Assembly (NCBI GenBank): GCA_945619025.1
Contig: CALZBJ010000020.1
Location: 1-36,854 of the forward strand
DNA length: 36,854 nucleotides
Reading direction: 5' to 3'
Source of the DNA: CALZBJ01 sp945619025
GTDB lineage: Bacteria > Pseudomonadota > Gammaproteobacteria > Cardiobacteriales > Wohlfahrtiimonadaceae
How positions within the stretch are numbered: the first letter of the stretch is position 1; each line of letters starts with the position of its first letter. The position numbers and the translations under genes are program-made. Shown here piece by piece: positions 27,743 to 36,726 of this stretch. The notes under the pieces are model-generated. The model did no database searches. It was given only the letters and a program-made list of their open reading frames with translations, and had not been told where the DNA came from.

Positions 27743-28996
27743 ATGCACGTATTAGTACTGGGGAGCGGTGTTGTAGGCACCACATTAGCGTACTATCTTG
27801 CCCGTAAAGGGGCTAAAGTTACCGTTGTTGACCGTCAAGAAGGTCCAGCGCTTGAGACAAGTTTTGGGAATGCCGGTCAGGTGTCTTTTGGATATACGAC
27901 GCCGTGGGCAGCGCCGGGTGTGCCGTTTAAAGCGATTAAGTGGTTAATGCAAGAACATGCGCCGCTCGCGATTCGCCCAACCTCAAGCCTATTTCAGTAC
28001 AAATGGATGTTTAAGATGATGATGAACTGCACCAAAAGCCGTTATCATCTCAATAAATCACGCATGGTACGCGTTTCAGAATATAGCCGTGAGTGCATCG
28101 ATAAGCTTCGCGAAGAGACGGGCATTCACTATGAAGAGCGCACGCTCGGAACAACCCAATTACTCCGTACCGATAAGCAGATGGAAGCGATTAAAGGCGA
28201 CATGGAAGTGCTCGCTGAATATGGTGTTCCGTTTGAAGTGCTCGATCGCGATGGCATTATTGCCGCAGAGCCCGCGCTTGAAAAAACCGCACATAAATTG
28301 GTGGGCGGACTCAAATTACCCAATGACCAAACCGGCGATTGCCATATCTTCACCAATCGTTTAGCCGATATCGCGAAAGAGATGGGCGTTGAATTTAAAT
28401 TTAATGCCAATATCGAAAAACTCGTGGTTGAAAATGGCGAGATCAAAGGGGTAATGGTCGATGGTGAATTGATGGAAGCGGACAATTACGCGCTCTGTCT
28501 TGGAAGCTACTCAACGGAGATGCTTCGTCCTGTGGGCATTGATGTGCCGGTTTACCCGCTTAAAGGCTACTCGCTCACGATTCCGATTACCAACCCTGAG
28601 ATGGCACCAAAATCCACCATTCTTGATGAAACTTATAAGATTGCGATCACCCGTTTTGACGATCGTATTCGCGTTGGAGGCATGGCAGAGATTATGGGCT
28701 TTGATTTAAGTTTAGATCCGCGTCGCCGTAAAACTCTTGAGTTTGTTACTAAAGATCTCTATCCTGAAGGTGGAGCGATCGAAAAAGCTGAATTCTGGAC
28801 CGGTTTACGTCCTGCAACGCCGGACGGTACGCCAATCATTGGACCGACAAAATATAAAAACCTCTTCCTCAATATCGGGCACGGTACCTTAGGCTGGACC
28901 ATGTCAACGGGAAGCGGAAACTATCTTTCAGACATCATCTTAGGCAATAAACCTGAGATCGATACCGAAGGATTAGACGTATCGCGTTACAATTAA
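27743..28996 (+). CDS. dadA: D-amino acid dehydrogenase small subunit (DadA-like)
   Basis: A 417-residue FAD enzyme that oxidatively deaminates D-amino acids, chiefly D-alanine, passing electrons to the respiratory chain. The N-terminal dinucleotide fold is HVLVLGSGVVGTTLAYYLAR with GSGVVG. The GNAGQVSFGYTTPWAAPG segment (about 44-61) is DadA-typical. The C-terminus RPATPDGTPIIGPTKYKNL then HGTLGWTMSTGSG completes the FAD site. ATG 27743 has AAGGGGA seven bases upstream; the upstream in-frame TTG at 27656 would add 29 unlikely residues. E. coli DadA is 432 aa. A racemase (dadX) is not adjacent. Divergent from the symporter gene. Confidence 0.93.
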   Translation: MHVLVLGSGVVGTTLAYYLARKGAKVTVVDRQEGPALETSFGNAGQVSFGYTTPWAAPGVPFKAIKWLMQEHAPLAIRPTSSLFQYKWMFKMMMNCTKSRYHLNKSRMVRVSEYSRECIDKLREETGIHYEERTLGTTQLLRTDKQMEAIKGDMEVLAEYGVPFEVLDRDGIIAAEPALEKTAHKLVGGLKLPNDQTGDCHIFTNRLADIAKEMGVEFKFNANIEKLVVENGEIKGVMVDGELMEADNYALCLGSYSTEMLRPVGIDVPVYPLKGYSLTIPITNPEMAPKSTILDETYKIAITRFDDRIRVGGMAEIMGFDLSLDPRRRKTLEFVTKDLYPEGGAIEKAEFWTGLRPATPDGTPIIGPTKYKNLFLNIGHGTLGWTMSTGSGNYLSDIILGNKPEIDTEGLDVSRYN

Positions 28997-29032
28997 TAAC
29001 GAATTATCAATATTGATTGAATCCGATAAAGG

Positions 29033-29067
29033 AAAAGCCGATGCAGCATAGACTGGATCGGCTTTTT
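29033..29067 (+). terminator. Terminator between dadA and folB
   Basis: AAAAGCCGAT (29033-29042) pairs with ATCGGCTTTT (29057-29066), followed by Ts. It may work in both directions. Confidence 0.9.
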
Positions 29068-29111
29068 TGTGTTTAAACGTTGTTAATGATGCGACGTTAA
29101 TTGAGATAAAC

Positions 29112-29483
29112 TTAATTCAGATAATCCGCTTTGGTGCGTGAAATCTTAACGCCGACGGCATCGGTCCCGGGAATTGCGGTGAGTTTATTGAGCTCGAGAG
29201 TGAGCGCCTCGATATTAAACTCCATAATGAGTTTCTCTGCGAGCACTTCAGTAAAGCGCTCCACCAATAAAAACGCCGAATCGCGGGCAAAGGCTTTGAT
29301 GAAATTGCTCACCTTTTCATAATCGAGGGTGAGGGTAATGTCATCACTTCTCCCCGCCGGACGATTATCCCACGCCATCTCTACATTGAGGGTAATGGGT
29401 TGAGTTTGCGTTCGTTCATGATCGTAAATCCCGATAATCACATCGAGTTTAAGATTTTTAATAAAGACAATATCGTGAGCCAT
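29112..29483 (-). CDS. folB: Dihydroneopterin aldolase
   Basis: A 123-residue cytoplasmic enzyme of folate synthesis that cleaves 7,8-dihydroneopterin. The start IVFIKNLKLDVIIGIYDHER carries the conserved GIYDHER motif, and DYEKVSNFIK and LLVERFTEVLAEKLI are family segments. The C-terminal VGVKISRTKADYL is consistent with FolB (E. coli 122 aa). It lies just downstream of pheA in the same direction, with 47 bases between, so the two may be co-transcribed. Confidence 0.95.
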   Translation of the reverse strand: MAHDIVFIKNLKLDVIIGIYDHERTQTQPITLNVEMAWDNRPAGRSDDITLTLDYEKVSNFIKAFARDSAFLLVERFTEVLAEKLIMEFNIEALTLELNKLTAIPGTDAVGVKISRTKADYLN

Positions 29484-29530
29484 AATCGATCCTAAAAATT
29501 CTCTATTTTACACTAAAAGCGTTGTCCATT

Positions 29531-30613
29531 TTAATAGGGCGCAACGGGGTACGAACCGAGCACTTTAAAGAGCGACGCCACATTTTTCACCTCTTCAAGG
29601 GCGAGCTGAATGCCGTGGTCGCTCTGATGGCCAAGCACGTCGATAAAGAAGACGTAGCTCCAGTTGCCATTTTTGGAGGGGCGCGATTCGATACGGGTCA
29701 TGGTGATGTTGTATTTTGAGAACGGCGCAATGAGGTGAAGCAGTAATCCCGGGCGATCATTGGCGGAGACTAAAATCGTCGTTTTATCGTTGCCACTTGC
29801 GGGAATCGGTTTGTTGCCGATAATTAAAAAGCGTGTCGAGTTGGTGAGATTATCCTCGATGTTTTTCTCTAAAATGGGCACATCGTAAAATTTCGCCGCT
29901 TGCTTTCCACCAAGGGCGGCAGAGCCCCCTTTCTCTTCGGAGGCACGCATAATGGCGCCGGCATTGGAGTTGGTCTCTATGCGCTCGGCATGGGGAAGAT
30001 ATTCATCGAGCCAGCTGCGGCATTGCGCTAACGATTGCGGGTGCGCGTAGACGGTGTGGATCGATTTAAAATCCGGCGCGTGCGAGATAATATTTTGATG
30101 AATTTTCAGCTCGGTTTCGCCACAGATATAGATATTGGAATTTAAAAAACAGTCGAGCGTTTGATTGACCGCCCCTTCCGTTGAGTTCTCAATGGGAACC
30201 ACGCCAAAATCGGCCTTTTGGGATTCAATCGCGTGGAACACCTCATCGATGGTACGGATCGGCATACGGATCGCAGAGCCGCCAAAATGTTTTAAAGTCG
30301 CCTCTTCGGTAAAGGTGCCTTGCGGACCTAAAAACGCCACTTTTAGCGGTTTTTCAAGGGAGAGGCAGATCGACATAATCTCTCTAAATAGACGGGCAAT
30401 CTCCTCATCTGGGATCGGCCCTTGATTCTCTTCCATGCGTTTTTTGAGTACTTGCGCTTCCCGTTCAGGACGATACATCTCCGTATCTCCGGCCGCAATT
30501 TTTATCTCACCGATCGCTTGTGCCGCCTCTGCTCGCTGATTTAAGAGGGCTAAAATCTCATGATCGACCGTATCGATGATATCGCGATACTCCAATAGCG
30601 TTTTCTTCTCCAT
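29531..30613 (-). CDS. pheA: Bifunctional chorismate mutase / prephenate dehydratase
   Basis: A 360-residue cytoplasmic enzyme converting chorismate through prephenate to phenylpyruvate, the committed route to phenylalanine. The AroQ-type chorismate mutase domain (1-90) starts LEYRDIIDTVDHEILALLNQR. The dehydratase domain (about 92-270) has VAFLGPQGTFTEEA, ENSTEGAVNQTLD and the catalytic-loop NSTRFLII. The C-terminal ACT domain (about 275-355) has NDRPGLLLHLIAPF and ESRPSKNGNWSYVFFID, the phenylalanine-binding ESRP motif, so feedback inhibition is likely. E. coli PheA is 386 aa. I saw no leader-peptide attenuator rich in Phe codons upstream. Confidence 0.96.
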   Translation of the reverse strand: MEKKTLLEYRDIIDTVDHEILALLNQRAEAAQAIGEIKIAAGDTEMYRPEREAQVLKKRMEENQGPIPDEEIARLFREIMSICLSLEKPLKVAFLGPQGTFTEEATLKHFGGSAIRMPIRTIDEVFHAIESQKADFGVVPIENSTEGAVNQTLDCFLNSNIYICGETELKIHQNIISHAPDFKSIHTVYAHPQSLAQCRSWLDEYLPHAERIETNSNAGAIMRASEEKGGSAALGGKQAAKFYDVPILEKNIEDNLTNSTRFLIIGNKPIPASGNDKTTILVSANDRPGLLLHLIAPFSKYNITMTRIESRPSKNGNWSYVFFIDVLGHQSDHGIQLALEEVKNVASLFKVLGSYPVAPY

Positions 30614-30735
30614 GATTCTCGTGCTCTGTGTTCTTTATCTTGTATTTATTAAAGGGGTTGTCTACTATGAAATAATTCATAAAGGATGCAAAAACATCCC
30701 ATCAAAGCACTTTACCATAGGAGTGATGAGAAGCG

Positions 30736-31284
30736 ATGCAGAATAATAATATTATGGTTTTTGAAGATAAAAAGCCAGTGGTAGGAAAGGGCGTTTGGAT
30801 CGATCCCACGGCGCGTATCATCGGAGATGTTGAGATTGGTCAAGATTCGTCAATTTGGCCTTACGTCATTTGCCGAGGTGATGTAAATTCAATACGTATA
30901 GGTGCACGTACTAATATTCAGGATGGTTCAATTATTCATGTCTCTGGCGACAGTTTAATCAGCCCGGGCGGATATCCTACGATTGTTGGTGATGATGTGA
31001 CGGTCGGGCATGGAGCGATGCTGCATGGGTGCGTGATTGAAGATGCAACGCTCATCGGAATGAGAGCGACACTCCTAGATGGATCGCGAGTGGAAAAGCA
31101 TGGTATTTTGGGTGCGGGCGCATTGCTTGCACCGGGTAAGGTGGTACGATCTGGAGAGGTTTGGATGGGAACGCCGGCGCGGAAGGTTCGGGTTTTGAGT
31201 GATAGCGAGATCGAGCATCTCTACGTTTCGGCACAGCAGTACTCTCTTTTGAAGGATCGTTTCCTCAAAGCACTTGAGGGTTAA
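30736..31284 (+). CDS. Gamma-carbonic-anhydrase-family hexapeptide-repeat protein
   Basis: A 182-residue left-handed beta-helix protein of the YrdA/CaiE/PaaY group. The repeats (about 12-145) include DPTARIIGDVEIGQDSSIWP, TNIQDGSIIHVSGD and VTVGHGAMLHGCVIED. The histidines in IIH, VGH and LHG fit the three zinc ligands of gamma carbonic anhydrases, so a metal site is present; hydratase activity is not proven for this branch. The first ATG (30736) is used, but an in-frame ATG at 30754 is possible, since TAGGAG lies rather far upstream of the first. It is divergent from pheA and not obviously in an operon. Confidence 0.88.
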   Translation: MQNNNIMVFEDKKPVVGKGVWIDPTARIIGDVEIGQDSSIWPYVICRGDVNSIRIGARTNIQDGSIIHVSGDSLISPGGYPTIVGDDVTVGHGAMLHGCVIEDATLIGMRATLLDGSRVEKHGILGAGALLAPGKVVRSGEVWMGTPARKVRVLSDSEIEHLYVSAQQYSLLKDRFLKALEG

Positions 31285-31396
31285 GTTGATTAATATGCGT
31301 ATAAAAACGTCTAAAATCAGAATGGCAAGCCCTCTACTAAAATGCTATGATTATCTCTATCTGAGGGCAATTATATAAAGTGGAATTATATATCAT

Positions 31397-31759
31397 ATGA
31401 CGAAAATATTAGTTGTTGATGACTCTACCGTCCAGAAACTGGTAATTACGCGTGTCCTCGATAAATTAGATGTAGAATATGTCGAGGCCAAAAACGGGAA
31501 GGAAGGGGTTGAACAAGCCCTCAAACATCGTCCCGATCTTATTTTAATGGATATCATTATGCCCGATTGCAACGGCTTTCAAGCGATTCGTATGTTGCAG
31601 CGTCATGATGAAACGAAAGATGTGCCCGTGATTGTCGTGAGCACAAAAAGCCTCAATGTTGATAAAATCTGGGCGAAGCGTCAAGGCGCCGCCGACTACA
31701 TCGTTAAACCGATTGATGAAGCGGAATTGATCGAAAAGATTAAGAAACATTTGCCGTAG
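31397..31759 (+). CDS. Single-domain CheY/PilH-like response regulator
   Basis: A 120-residue receiver domain without output domain. Phosphorylation site Asp52 (LILMDIIMP), the acidic pair D8-D9, Ser82 and Lys103 (IVKP) are all in place. KIWAKRQGAADYIVKPIDEA resembles PilH/PilG of twitching-motility chemosensory systems more than flagellar CheY. No pil or che gene lies nearby. It ends about 30 bases before dnaN in the same direction, so it may be co-transcribed with the replication genes. Exact role unknown. Confidence 0.85.
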   Translation: MTKILVVDDSTVQKLVITRVLDKLDVEYVEAKNGKEGVEQALKHRPDLILMDIIMPDCNGFQAIRMLQRHDETKDVPVIVVSTKSLNVDKIWAKRQGAADYIVKPIDEAELIEKIKKHLP

Positions 31760-31789
31760 TTTTAAGTTCGAGATTCGATAGAGGAAGGT

Positions 31790-32890
31790 ATGAAATTAAT
31801 CATTCAGCGTGAGCAGCTTTTAAAGCCATTACAGGCGATTATTGGGGTGATCGATCGTACGCAGACGTTGCCCGTGCTTGCGAATGTGAAATGTGTCGTG
31901 ACGGAAGATGAGATCACCTTAACCACCACCAATCTTGAGATTGAGTTGAAGTGTTCGTTTCCCCATCTCTCCATTGAAACCGGCGACATTACCTTTCCGG
32001 CGAAAAAACTGCTCGATATCTTAAAGGCGCTGCCTCACGATATTGAGGTTCAAATTCATGTCGAAGAACTCCGTGCGACCATCGTTGCCGGGCGTTCGCG
32101 CTTTACTTTAAGTTGTCTAGCGGCGGATGAATTCCCCGTACTTGACGATCTTGAATTTGAGAAAACACTGACCGTTCCGAAAAAAGATCTGCGCGAAATT
32201 ATCGATAATGTAGCCTTTTCAATGGCCGTTTCTGATGTGCGTTATTTCTTAAACGGACTGCTGCTTGATGTGGATGGTAATGAATTAAATGCGGTGGCAA
32301 CTGACGGGCATCGTCTCTCTGTTGCGCATTTAGAGTTGCCGGAAACCACCGGATTGCAAAAGCAGTTCATCATTCCTCGCAAAGGGATTGAGGAGCTGTT
32401 AAAACTGCTTGAGAATGAGTCAGCGCCGGTTCATCTAGAATTGAGCCCGAATCATCTGCGCGTTGAGCTTGGCAGCATTGTCTTTACCACAAAATTGATC
32501 GAAGGAAAATTCCCGGATTATCGCCGCGTTGTCCCAGAACTTGGGGATAAACTGGTGGTGGCTGACCGCGTTGGACTCATTGATGCATTAACGCGCGCGT
32601 CGGTCTTATCGCAAGATAAATTCCGTGGCATTCGTCTCCATTTTTCTGAATTTTTACTTAAACTTCACGTCAATAATCCTGAGCAAGAACATGCTGAGGA
32701 AGAGGTGGAGGTGAACTATCAGGGCGAGGATTTCTCCACGGCGTTTAACGTCACCTATCTCTTAGAGGCCCTTAAAGCGCTTGATGATGATATGGTGCGT
32801 TTAAGCTTTACTAGCGCAACCTCTAGCTGCCTCATTCAGAACTCTGAAGGGGATAACGTTAAATACGTTGTGATGCCGATGAGGCTCTAA
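31790..32890 (+). CDS. dnaN: DNA polymerase III sliding clamp (beta subunit)
   Basis: A 366-residue protein whose dimer forms the ring that tethers polymerase III to DNA. The N-terminal MKLIIQREQLLKPLQAIIGV, central TDGHRLSVAHLELP and C-terminal YVVMPMRL motifs are all typical; the last lies by the partner-binding pocket. E. coli DnaN is also 366 aa. GAGGAAGG precedes the ATG. Five bases separate it from recF. The gene normally preceding it, dnaA, is missing; a response regulator takes that place. Confidence 0.98.
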   Translation: MKLIIQREQLLKPLQAIIGVIDRTQTLPVLANVKCVVTEDEITLTTTNLEIELKCSFPHLSIETGDITFPAKKLLDILKALPHDIEVQIHVEELRATIVAGRSRFTLSCLAADEFPVLDDLEFEKTLTVPKKDLREIIDNVAFSMAVSDVRYFLNGLLLDVDGNELNAVATDGHRLSVAHLELPETTGLQKQFIIPRKGIEELLKLLENESAPVHLELSPNHLRVELGSIVFTTKLIEGKFPDYRRVVPELGDKLVVADRVGLIDALTRASVLSQDKFRGIRLHFSEFLLKLHVNNPEQEHAEEEVEVNYQGEDFSTAFNVTYLLEALKALDDDMVRLSFTSATSSCLIQNSEGDNVKYVVMPMRL

Positions 32891-32895
32891 ATTTT

Positions 32896-33990
32896 GTGAT
32901 TATTGAATCACTCAAAGTGGAGCGATTCCGGCACTTAAAACCGTTTCGCTACACGTTTGACCCCCATTTTAATCTAATTATTGGAAAGAACGCTTCCGGG
33001 AAGACCTCCTTCCTCGAGGCGCTCTTTTTTCTCTCCCATCTAAAATCATTCCGTACCCACAATTCAGCGGAGATTATCGAGACCGATTCGGAGAGTTTTA
33101 TTCTCTTTGCCGAAATTGCCTATCTTGAGGAGGAACAGCGCTCTCAGCTTGGCATTGAGCGCACGAAAAAAGGCTTTCAAATTCGCAAAGATTTTGAGCC
33201 CGTGCAGCGCCGCTCCGAGCTTGCCAAACTGCTTCCCATTTTGTTTATTGGCCCCGATACTGGGCAATCACTCATTGATAGTCCGCGCTATCGCCGTCAA
33301 TTTATCGACTGGGGGCTCTTCCAAAGTCTGCCGCAATATCATGGGATTTGGCTACGGTACGAACGTGCGCTTAAACAGCGAAATGCCGCCCTTAAAGGCA
33401 ATATGCCCGATGGGGTCCTGCGCGGAATTGAGCATGAGATGGCGGAATCGGGTGAGATTTTATCGGAGCAGCGTGCGGCGTTTTTAGAAGAGCTTACAGA
33501 AAAAGCATTACCGCTGTTACACGCGCTTTTACCCGAGCTTACCGAGTGGGAAGTGCGCTATCAATACGGTTATAGCAAAGGGCATTTTGCCGAAGGCATG
33601 GCGGAGAGTCGGCCGAAAGATCGCATTATTGGCTACACCCGTTCGGGCCCTCATCGTGCTGATTTTTCCATAAAAGTAGATGGGCATACGGCGCACCAAT
33701 ACCTCTCGCGCGGGCAGATTAAATTGATGACGATTGCGATGATGCTTGCGCAAATTACTCTCTATCGCGAAAAAACCGGGCACTCCACCATTTTATTGAT
33801 GGACGATATTACCGCCGAACTCGATCAGACAAAACGCGGGTTATTACTCACCCATTTAATCGCCCAAAAAACGCAACTTTTTGTCACCTGTCTTGAGCCA
33901 AATGAGTTTCCAGAACTCACTGAACCCTCGTTAAAATCTAGCATGCAATATTATGAACTTACTAACGGATCAGCTCAAAAAGTGGTATAA
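32896..33990 (+). CDS. recF: DNA replication and repair protein RecF
   Basis: A 364-residue SMC-like ATPase that, with RecO and RecR, loads RecA at single-strand gaps. Walker A GKNASGKTS (30-38) is followed by FIGPDTG, the ABC signature-like LSRGQIKLM, and Walker B ILLMDDITAELD. Length is that of the family (E. coli 357). Start is the GTG at 32896, five bases after dnaN, so translation is probably coupled. Its stop codon lies inside the -10 box of the gyrB promoter. Confidence 0.96.
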   Translation: MIIESLKVERFRHLKPFRYTFDPHFNLIIGKNASGKTSFLEALFFLSHLKSFRTHNSAEIIETDSESFILFAEIAYLEEEQRSQLGIERTKKGFQIRKDFEPVQRRSELAKLLPILFIGPDTGQSLIDSPRYRRQFIDWGLFQSLPQYHGIWLRYERALKQRNAALKGNMPDGVLRGIEHEMAESGEILSEQRAAFLEELTEKALPLLHALLPELTEWEVRYQYGYSKGHFAEGMAESRPKDRIIGYTRSGPHRADFSIKVDGHTAHQYLSRGQIKLMTIAMMLAQITLYREKTGHSTILLMDDITAELDQTKRGLLLTHLIAQKTQLFVTCLEPNEFPELTEPSLKSSMQYYELTNGSAQKVV

Positions 33991-33991
33991 T
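33983..33991 (+). promoter_or_regulatory. Extended -10 promoter for gyrB overlapping the recF stop
   Basis: TGGTATAAT is an extended -10 with a perfect hexamer at 33986-33991. The recF stop TAA is 33988-33990. The -35 region is poor. It would give gyrB a leader of about 47 nt and expression independent of dnaN-recF. Confidence 0.6.
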
Positions 33992-34044
33992 AGCGAAGGT
34001 TTATTAGACAAATTTAAAAGAGTAAAAACACACGAGGTATTTGA

Positions 34045-36441
34045 ATGGCAACAGATAGTCACTCTCCGAGTATCAAAGTATTAAGAGGGCTCGATGCAGT
34101 ACGTAAGCGCCCTGGAATGTATATCGGTGATACGGATGATGGTACTGGCTTGCACCATATGGTTTTTGAGGTGGTGGATAACGCCATTGACGAAGCATTA
34201 GCAGGCTTTTGTGATGATATTGAAGTGACCATTCATATGGACAACTCCATTACCGTAAGCGATAACGGACGCGGAATCCCCGTTGAGATGCACCCGGAAG
34301 AGGGCGTATCGTCAGCACAAGTGGTGATGACCGTGCTTCACGCCGGCGGTAAGTTTGAAGATAACGCGATTTCAGGCGGTCTTCACGGGGTTGGGGTATC
34401 GGTGGTCAATGCGCTCTCATCAGATCTTAAAATGACGATCTACAAAGAGGGGCATGTCCACGAGCAAGAGTATAAACTGGGCGAACCTCAATATCCGCTT
34501 CGTGTGATTGGCGATACCGATAAGACTGGGACCACCGTCTATTTCAGACCGAGTGCCGAAGTCTTTACCAATATCGATTTTGATTATGACATTCTCTACA
34601 AGCGTTTACGTGAGCTTGCGTTCCTTAACTCAGGGCTTCGCATCACTTTAAAAGATGAGCGTTCTGATAAGCACGAAGTCTTCGATTTTGAGGGCGGTAT
34701 TCGCGCTTATGTCGAGCTAATCAACAAAAATAAAACCGCGATCCACAACAGTATTTTCTACTGCAATCATCAGAAAGATAATATCACCGTTGAGATTGCG
34801 CTTCAGTGGACCGATGGCTATCAAGAGTCGGTACATTGTTACACCAACAACATTCCTCAGCGCGATGGGGGAACGCATCTGCTTGGCTTTAGAGCGGCGA
34901 TGACGCGTACCTTAAATCGTTATATGAACGATGAGGATCTCCTTAAAAAAGCGAAAGTTGCCACCACAGGCGATGACTCCCGTGAAGGGCTTACCGCGAT
35001 TATCTCGGTGAAAATTCCTGGACCAAAATTCTCCTCACAAACGAAAGAAAAACTCGTTTCAAGTGAAGTGAGACCGGCGGTTGAGGGCGTGCTTGGGGAG
35101 AAAATGGCAGAATATCTGCTCGAAAATCCGGATGATGCGAAAGCGATCACCTCCAAAATTATCGATGCAGCGAAGGCTCGCGAAGCGGCGCGTAAAGCCC
35201 GTGAAATGACTCGTCGTAAAAGTGCGCTCGATATCGCAGGCCTTCCTGGAAAGCTTACTGATTGTCAGGAGAAAGATCCGGCGAAATCAGAACTTTTCTT
35301 AGTGGAAGGGGACTCGGCGGGCGGTTCTGCAAAGCAGGGGCGCGACCGTAAATTCCAAGCAATTTTACCGCTTAAAGGAAAGATCTTAAACGTTGAGCGT
35401 GCACGCTTTGACCGGATGCTTCAATCGGCGGAGATCGGTACCTTAATTACCGCGCTTGGCTGCGGCATTGGTCGTGATGAGTTTGATCCCGATAGATTGC
35501 GCTATCACCGCATTGTAATCATGACGGATGCGGACGTGGATGGGGCGCACATTCGTACGCTACTGCTCACGTTTTTCTATCGTCAAATGCGCGAGCTAGT
35601 GGAGCGCGGGCATATCTATATTGCTCAGCCGCCGCTCTACAAAGTGCGTCGTGGGCGACAAGATACCTATATGAAAGATGATAATGAGTTAACGCTCTAC
35701 TTCCTCAATACTGCGCTTGAAAATGGAACATTCCACGCAAGTCCGGATGCGCCAGCACTCTCACAAGTGGTGGTTGAACGTCTTGCAAAACAGCTCCTTT
35801 TTGTTGAACAAGTGATCGAGCGAATCTCACACCGTCTACCGGTGGAAGTGCTGTATGATCTGCTCTCAATGCCTCGTTTAACCGATGCCATTTTAGGCAA
35901 TGGTACCGAAGCACAGGCTTGGATTGATGCCCTCATGGCGCTCTTAACGGCTAACCAAGAAGAAGGGTCGCATCAATATAAGATCACTCACGATCCGCAA
36001 AATAGCAGCATTGAGATTGTGACAGAACGCTATAACACGCGTGATTATTATCGCATCGATACCCGTTTTGTGAATTCAACGGAATACTCCCATATCGGTA
36101 GTTTAGCCGATGAGTTGCAAGCGCTCCTACATGACGGAGCCTGTGTGCGCCGTGGCGAGAAAACGCAAAACATCAGCACCTTTAAAGAGGGCATGGATTG
36201 GCTCATTAATGAAGCAAAACGCGGCCAACATGTCTCACGCTATAAAGGTCTCGGGGAGATGAACGCCGAGCAGCTTTGGGAAACCACGATGGATCCTGAA
36301 ACTCGTCGCCTCCTTCAAGTGAAAGTGGAAGATGCGGTGAAAGCCGATGAAATCTTCACCATGCTGATGGGCGATGAAGTTGAGCCCCGCCGTGAATTTA
36401 TCGAGCAAAATGCTCAAATGGTCGGGAATCTCGATATTTAA
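34045..36441 (+). CDS. gyrB: DNA gyrase subunit B
   Basis: A 798-residue ATPase subunit of gyrase, which introduces negative supercoils. The N-terminal GHKL domain has RKRPGMYIGDT, EVVDNAIDEALAG with the catalytic glutamate, and SDNGRGIPV. The transducer domain follows, then TOPRIM with FLVEGDSAGGSAKQGRDRKF and the metal-binding DADVDGAHIRTLLLTFFYR. The C-terminal RYKGLGEMNAEQLWETTMDP is typical of the Gram-negative type with the large TOPRIM insertion. E. coli GyrB is 804 aa. It ends the dnaN-recF-gyrB cluster and is followed by repeats and a terminator. Confidence 0.98.
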   Translation: MATDSHSPSIKVLRGLDAVRKRPGMYIGDTDDGTGLHHMVFEVVDNAIDEALAGFCDDIEVTIHMDNSITVSDNGRGIPVEMHPEEGVSSAQVVMTVLHAGGKFEDNAISGGLHGVGVSVVNALSSDLKMTIYKEGHVHEQEYKLGEPQYPLRVIGDTDKTGTTVYFRPSAEVFTNIDFDYDILYKRLRELAFLNSGLRITLKDERSDKHEVFDFEGGIRAYVELINKNKTAIHNSIFYCNHQKDNITVEIALQWTDGYQESVHCYTNNIPQRDGGTHLLGFRAAMTRTLNRYMNDEDLLKKAKVATTGDDSREGLTAIISVKIPGPKFSSQTKEKLVSSEVRPAVEGVLGEKMAEYLLENPDDAKAITSKIIDAAKAREAARKAREMTRRKSALDIAGLPGKLTDCQEKDPAKSELFLVEGDSAGGSAKQGRDRKFQAILPLKGKILNVERARFDRMLQSAEIGTLITALGCGIGRDEFDPDRLRYHRIVIMTDADVDGAHIRTLLLTFFYRQMRELVERGHIYIAQPPLYKVRRGRQDTYMKDDNELTLYFLNTALENGTFHASPDAPALSQVVVERLAKQLLFVEQVIERISHRLPVEVLYDLLSMPRLTDAILGNGTEAQAWIDALMALLTANQEEGSHQYKITHDPQNSSIEIVTERYNTRDYYRIDTRFVNSTEYSHIGSLADELQALLHDGACVRRGEKTQNISTFKEGMDWLINEAKRGQHVSRYKGLGEMNAEQLWETTMDPETRRLLQVKVEDAVKADEIFTMLMGDEVEPRREFIEQNAQMVGNLDI

Positions 36442-36452
36442 TCGAATGTCGT

Positions 36453-36667
36453 GTCGAATCTCAAATAGAATGAAACCAAATCTCAAGTGAGTGAAACCAA
36501 ATCTCATAACCTGTGAAATGAAGATAAAAAACCTCTGTAAAATAACAGAGGTTTTTATTCTTGTCGAATCTCAAATAGAATGAAACGGCGTCTCAAATGG
36601 TGATACCAAATCCCAAATGGTGATACCAAATCCCAAATAGTGATACGGAATCTCAAACGATGAAACG
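36453..36667. repeat. Degenerate 20-21 bp tandem repeats, about eight units
   Basis: Units start at 36457, 36478 and 36499 (21-bp period), then, after a terminator, at 36567, 36588, 36608, 36628 and 36648 (20-bp period). The rough consensus is AAATCTCAAATNNTGAAACC. A 24-bp stretch at 36453-36476 recurs exactly at 36563-36586, which suggests block duplication around the terminator. There is no coding frame and no spacers, so it is not a CRISPR array. Function unknown. Confidence 0.85.
36526..36557 (+). terminator. gyrB terminator
   Basis: ACCTCTGT (36531-36538) pairs with ACAGAGGT (36545-36552) around a 6-nt loop, with an A run before and a T run after. It lies inside the repeat array. Confidence 0.9.
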
Positions 36668-36668
36668 A

Positions 36669-36702
36669 GAAAAAGCCTCTGGATAAGATAGAGGCTTTTT
36701 TA
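36669..36702. terminator. Second terminator, before the IS element
   Basis: AAAAAGCCTCT pairs with AGAGGCTTTTT around a short loop, with A and T runs on either side. It can insulate gyrB from the insertion sequence in both directions. Confidence 0.88.
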
Positions 36703-36726
36703 TTATTGATATTTTTGAAATAGATT

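Noticed and set aside
31285..31396. Replication origin next to dnaN
   Set aside because: No TTATCCACA-type DnaA boxes are seen in this short gap. A near match inside the SulP gene at about 11103 is isolated.
36453..36667. CRISPR array
   Set aside because: The units abut each other with no spacers and vary among themselves; no cas gene is present.
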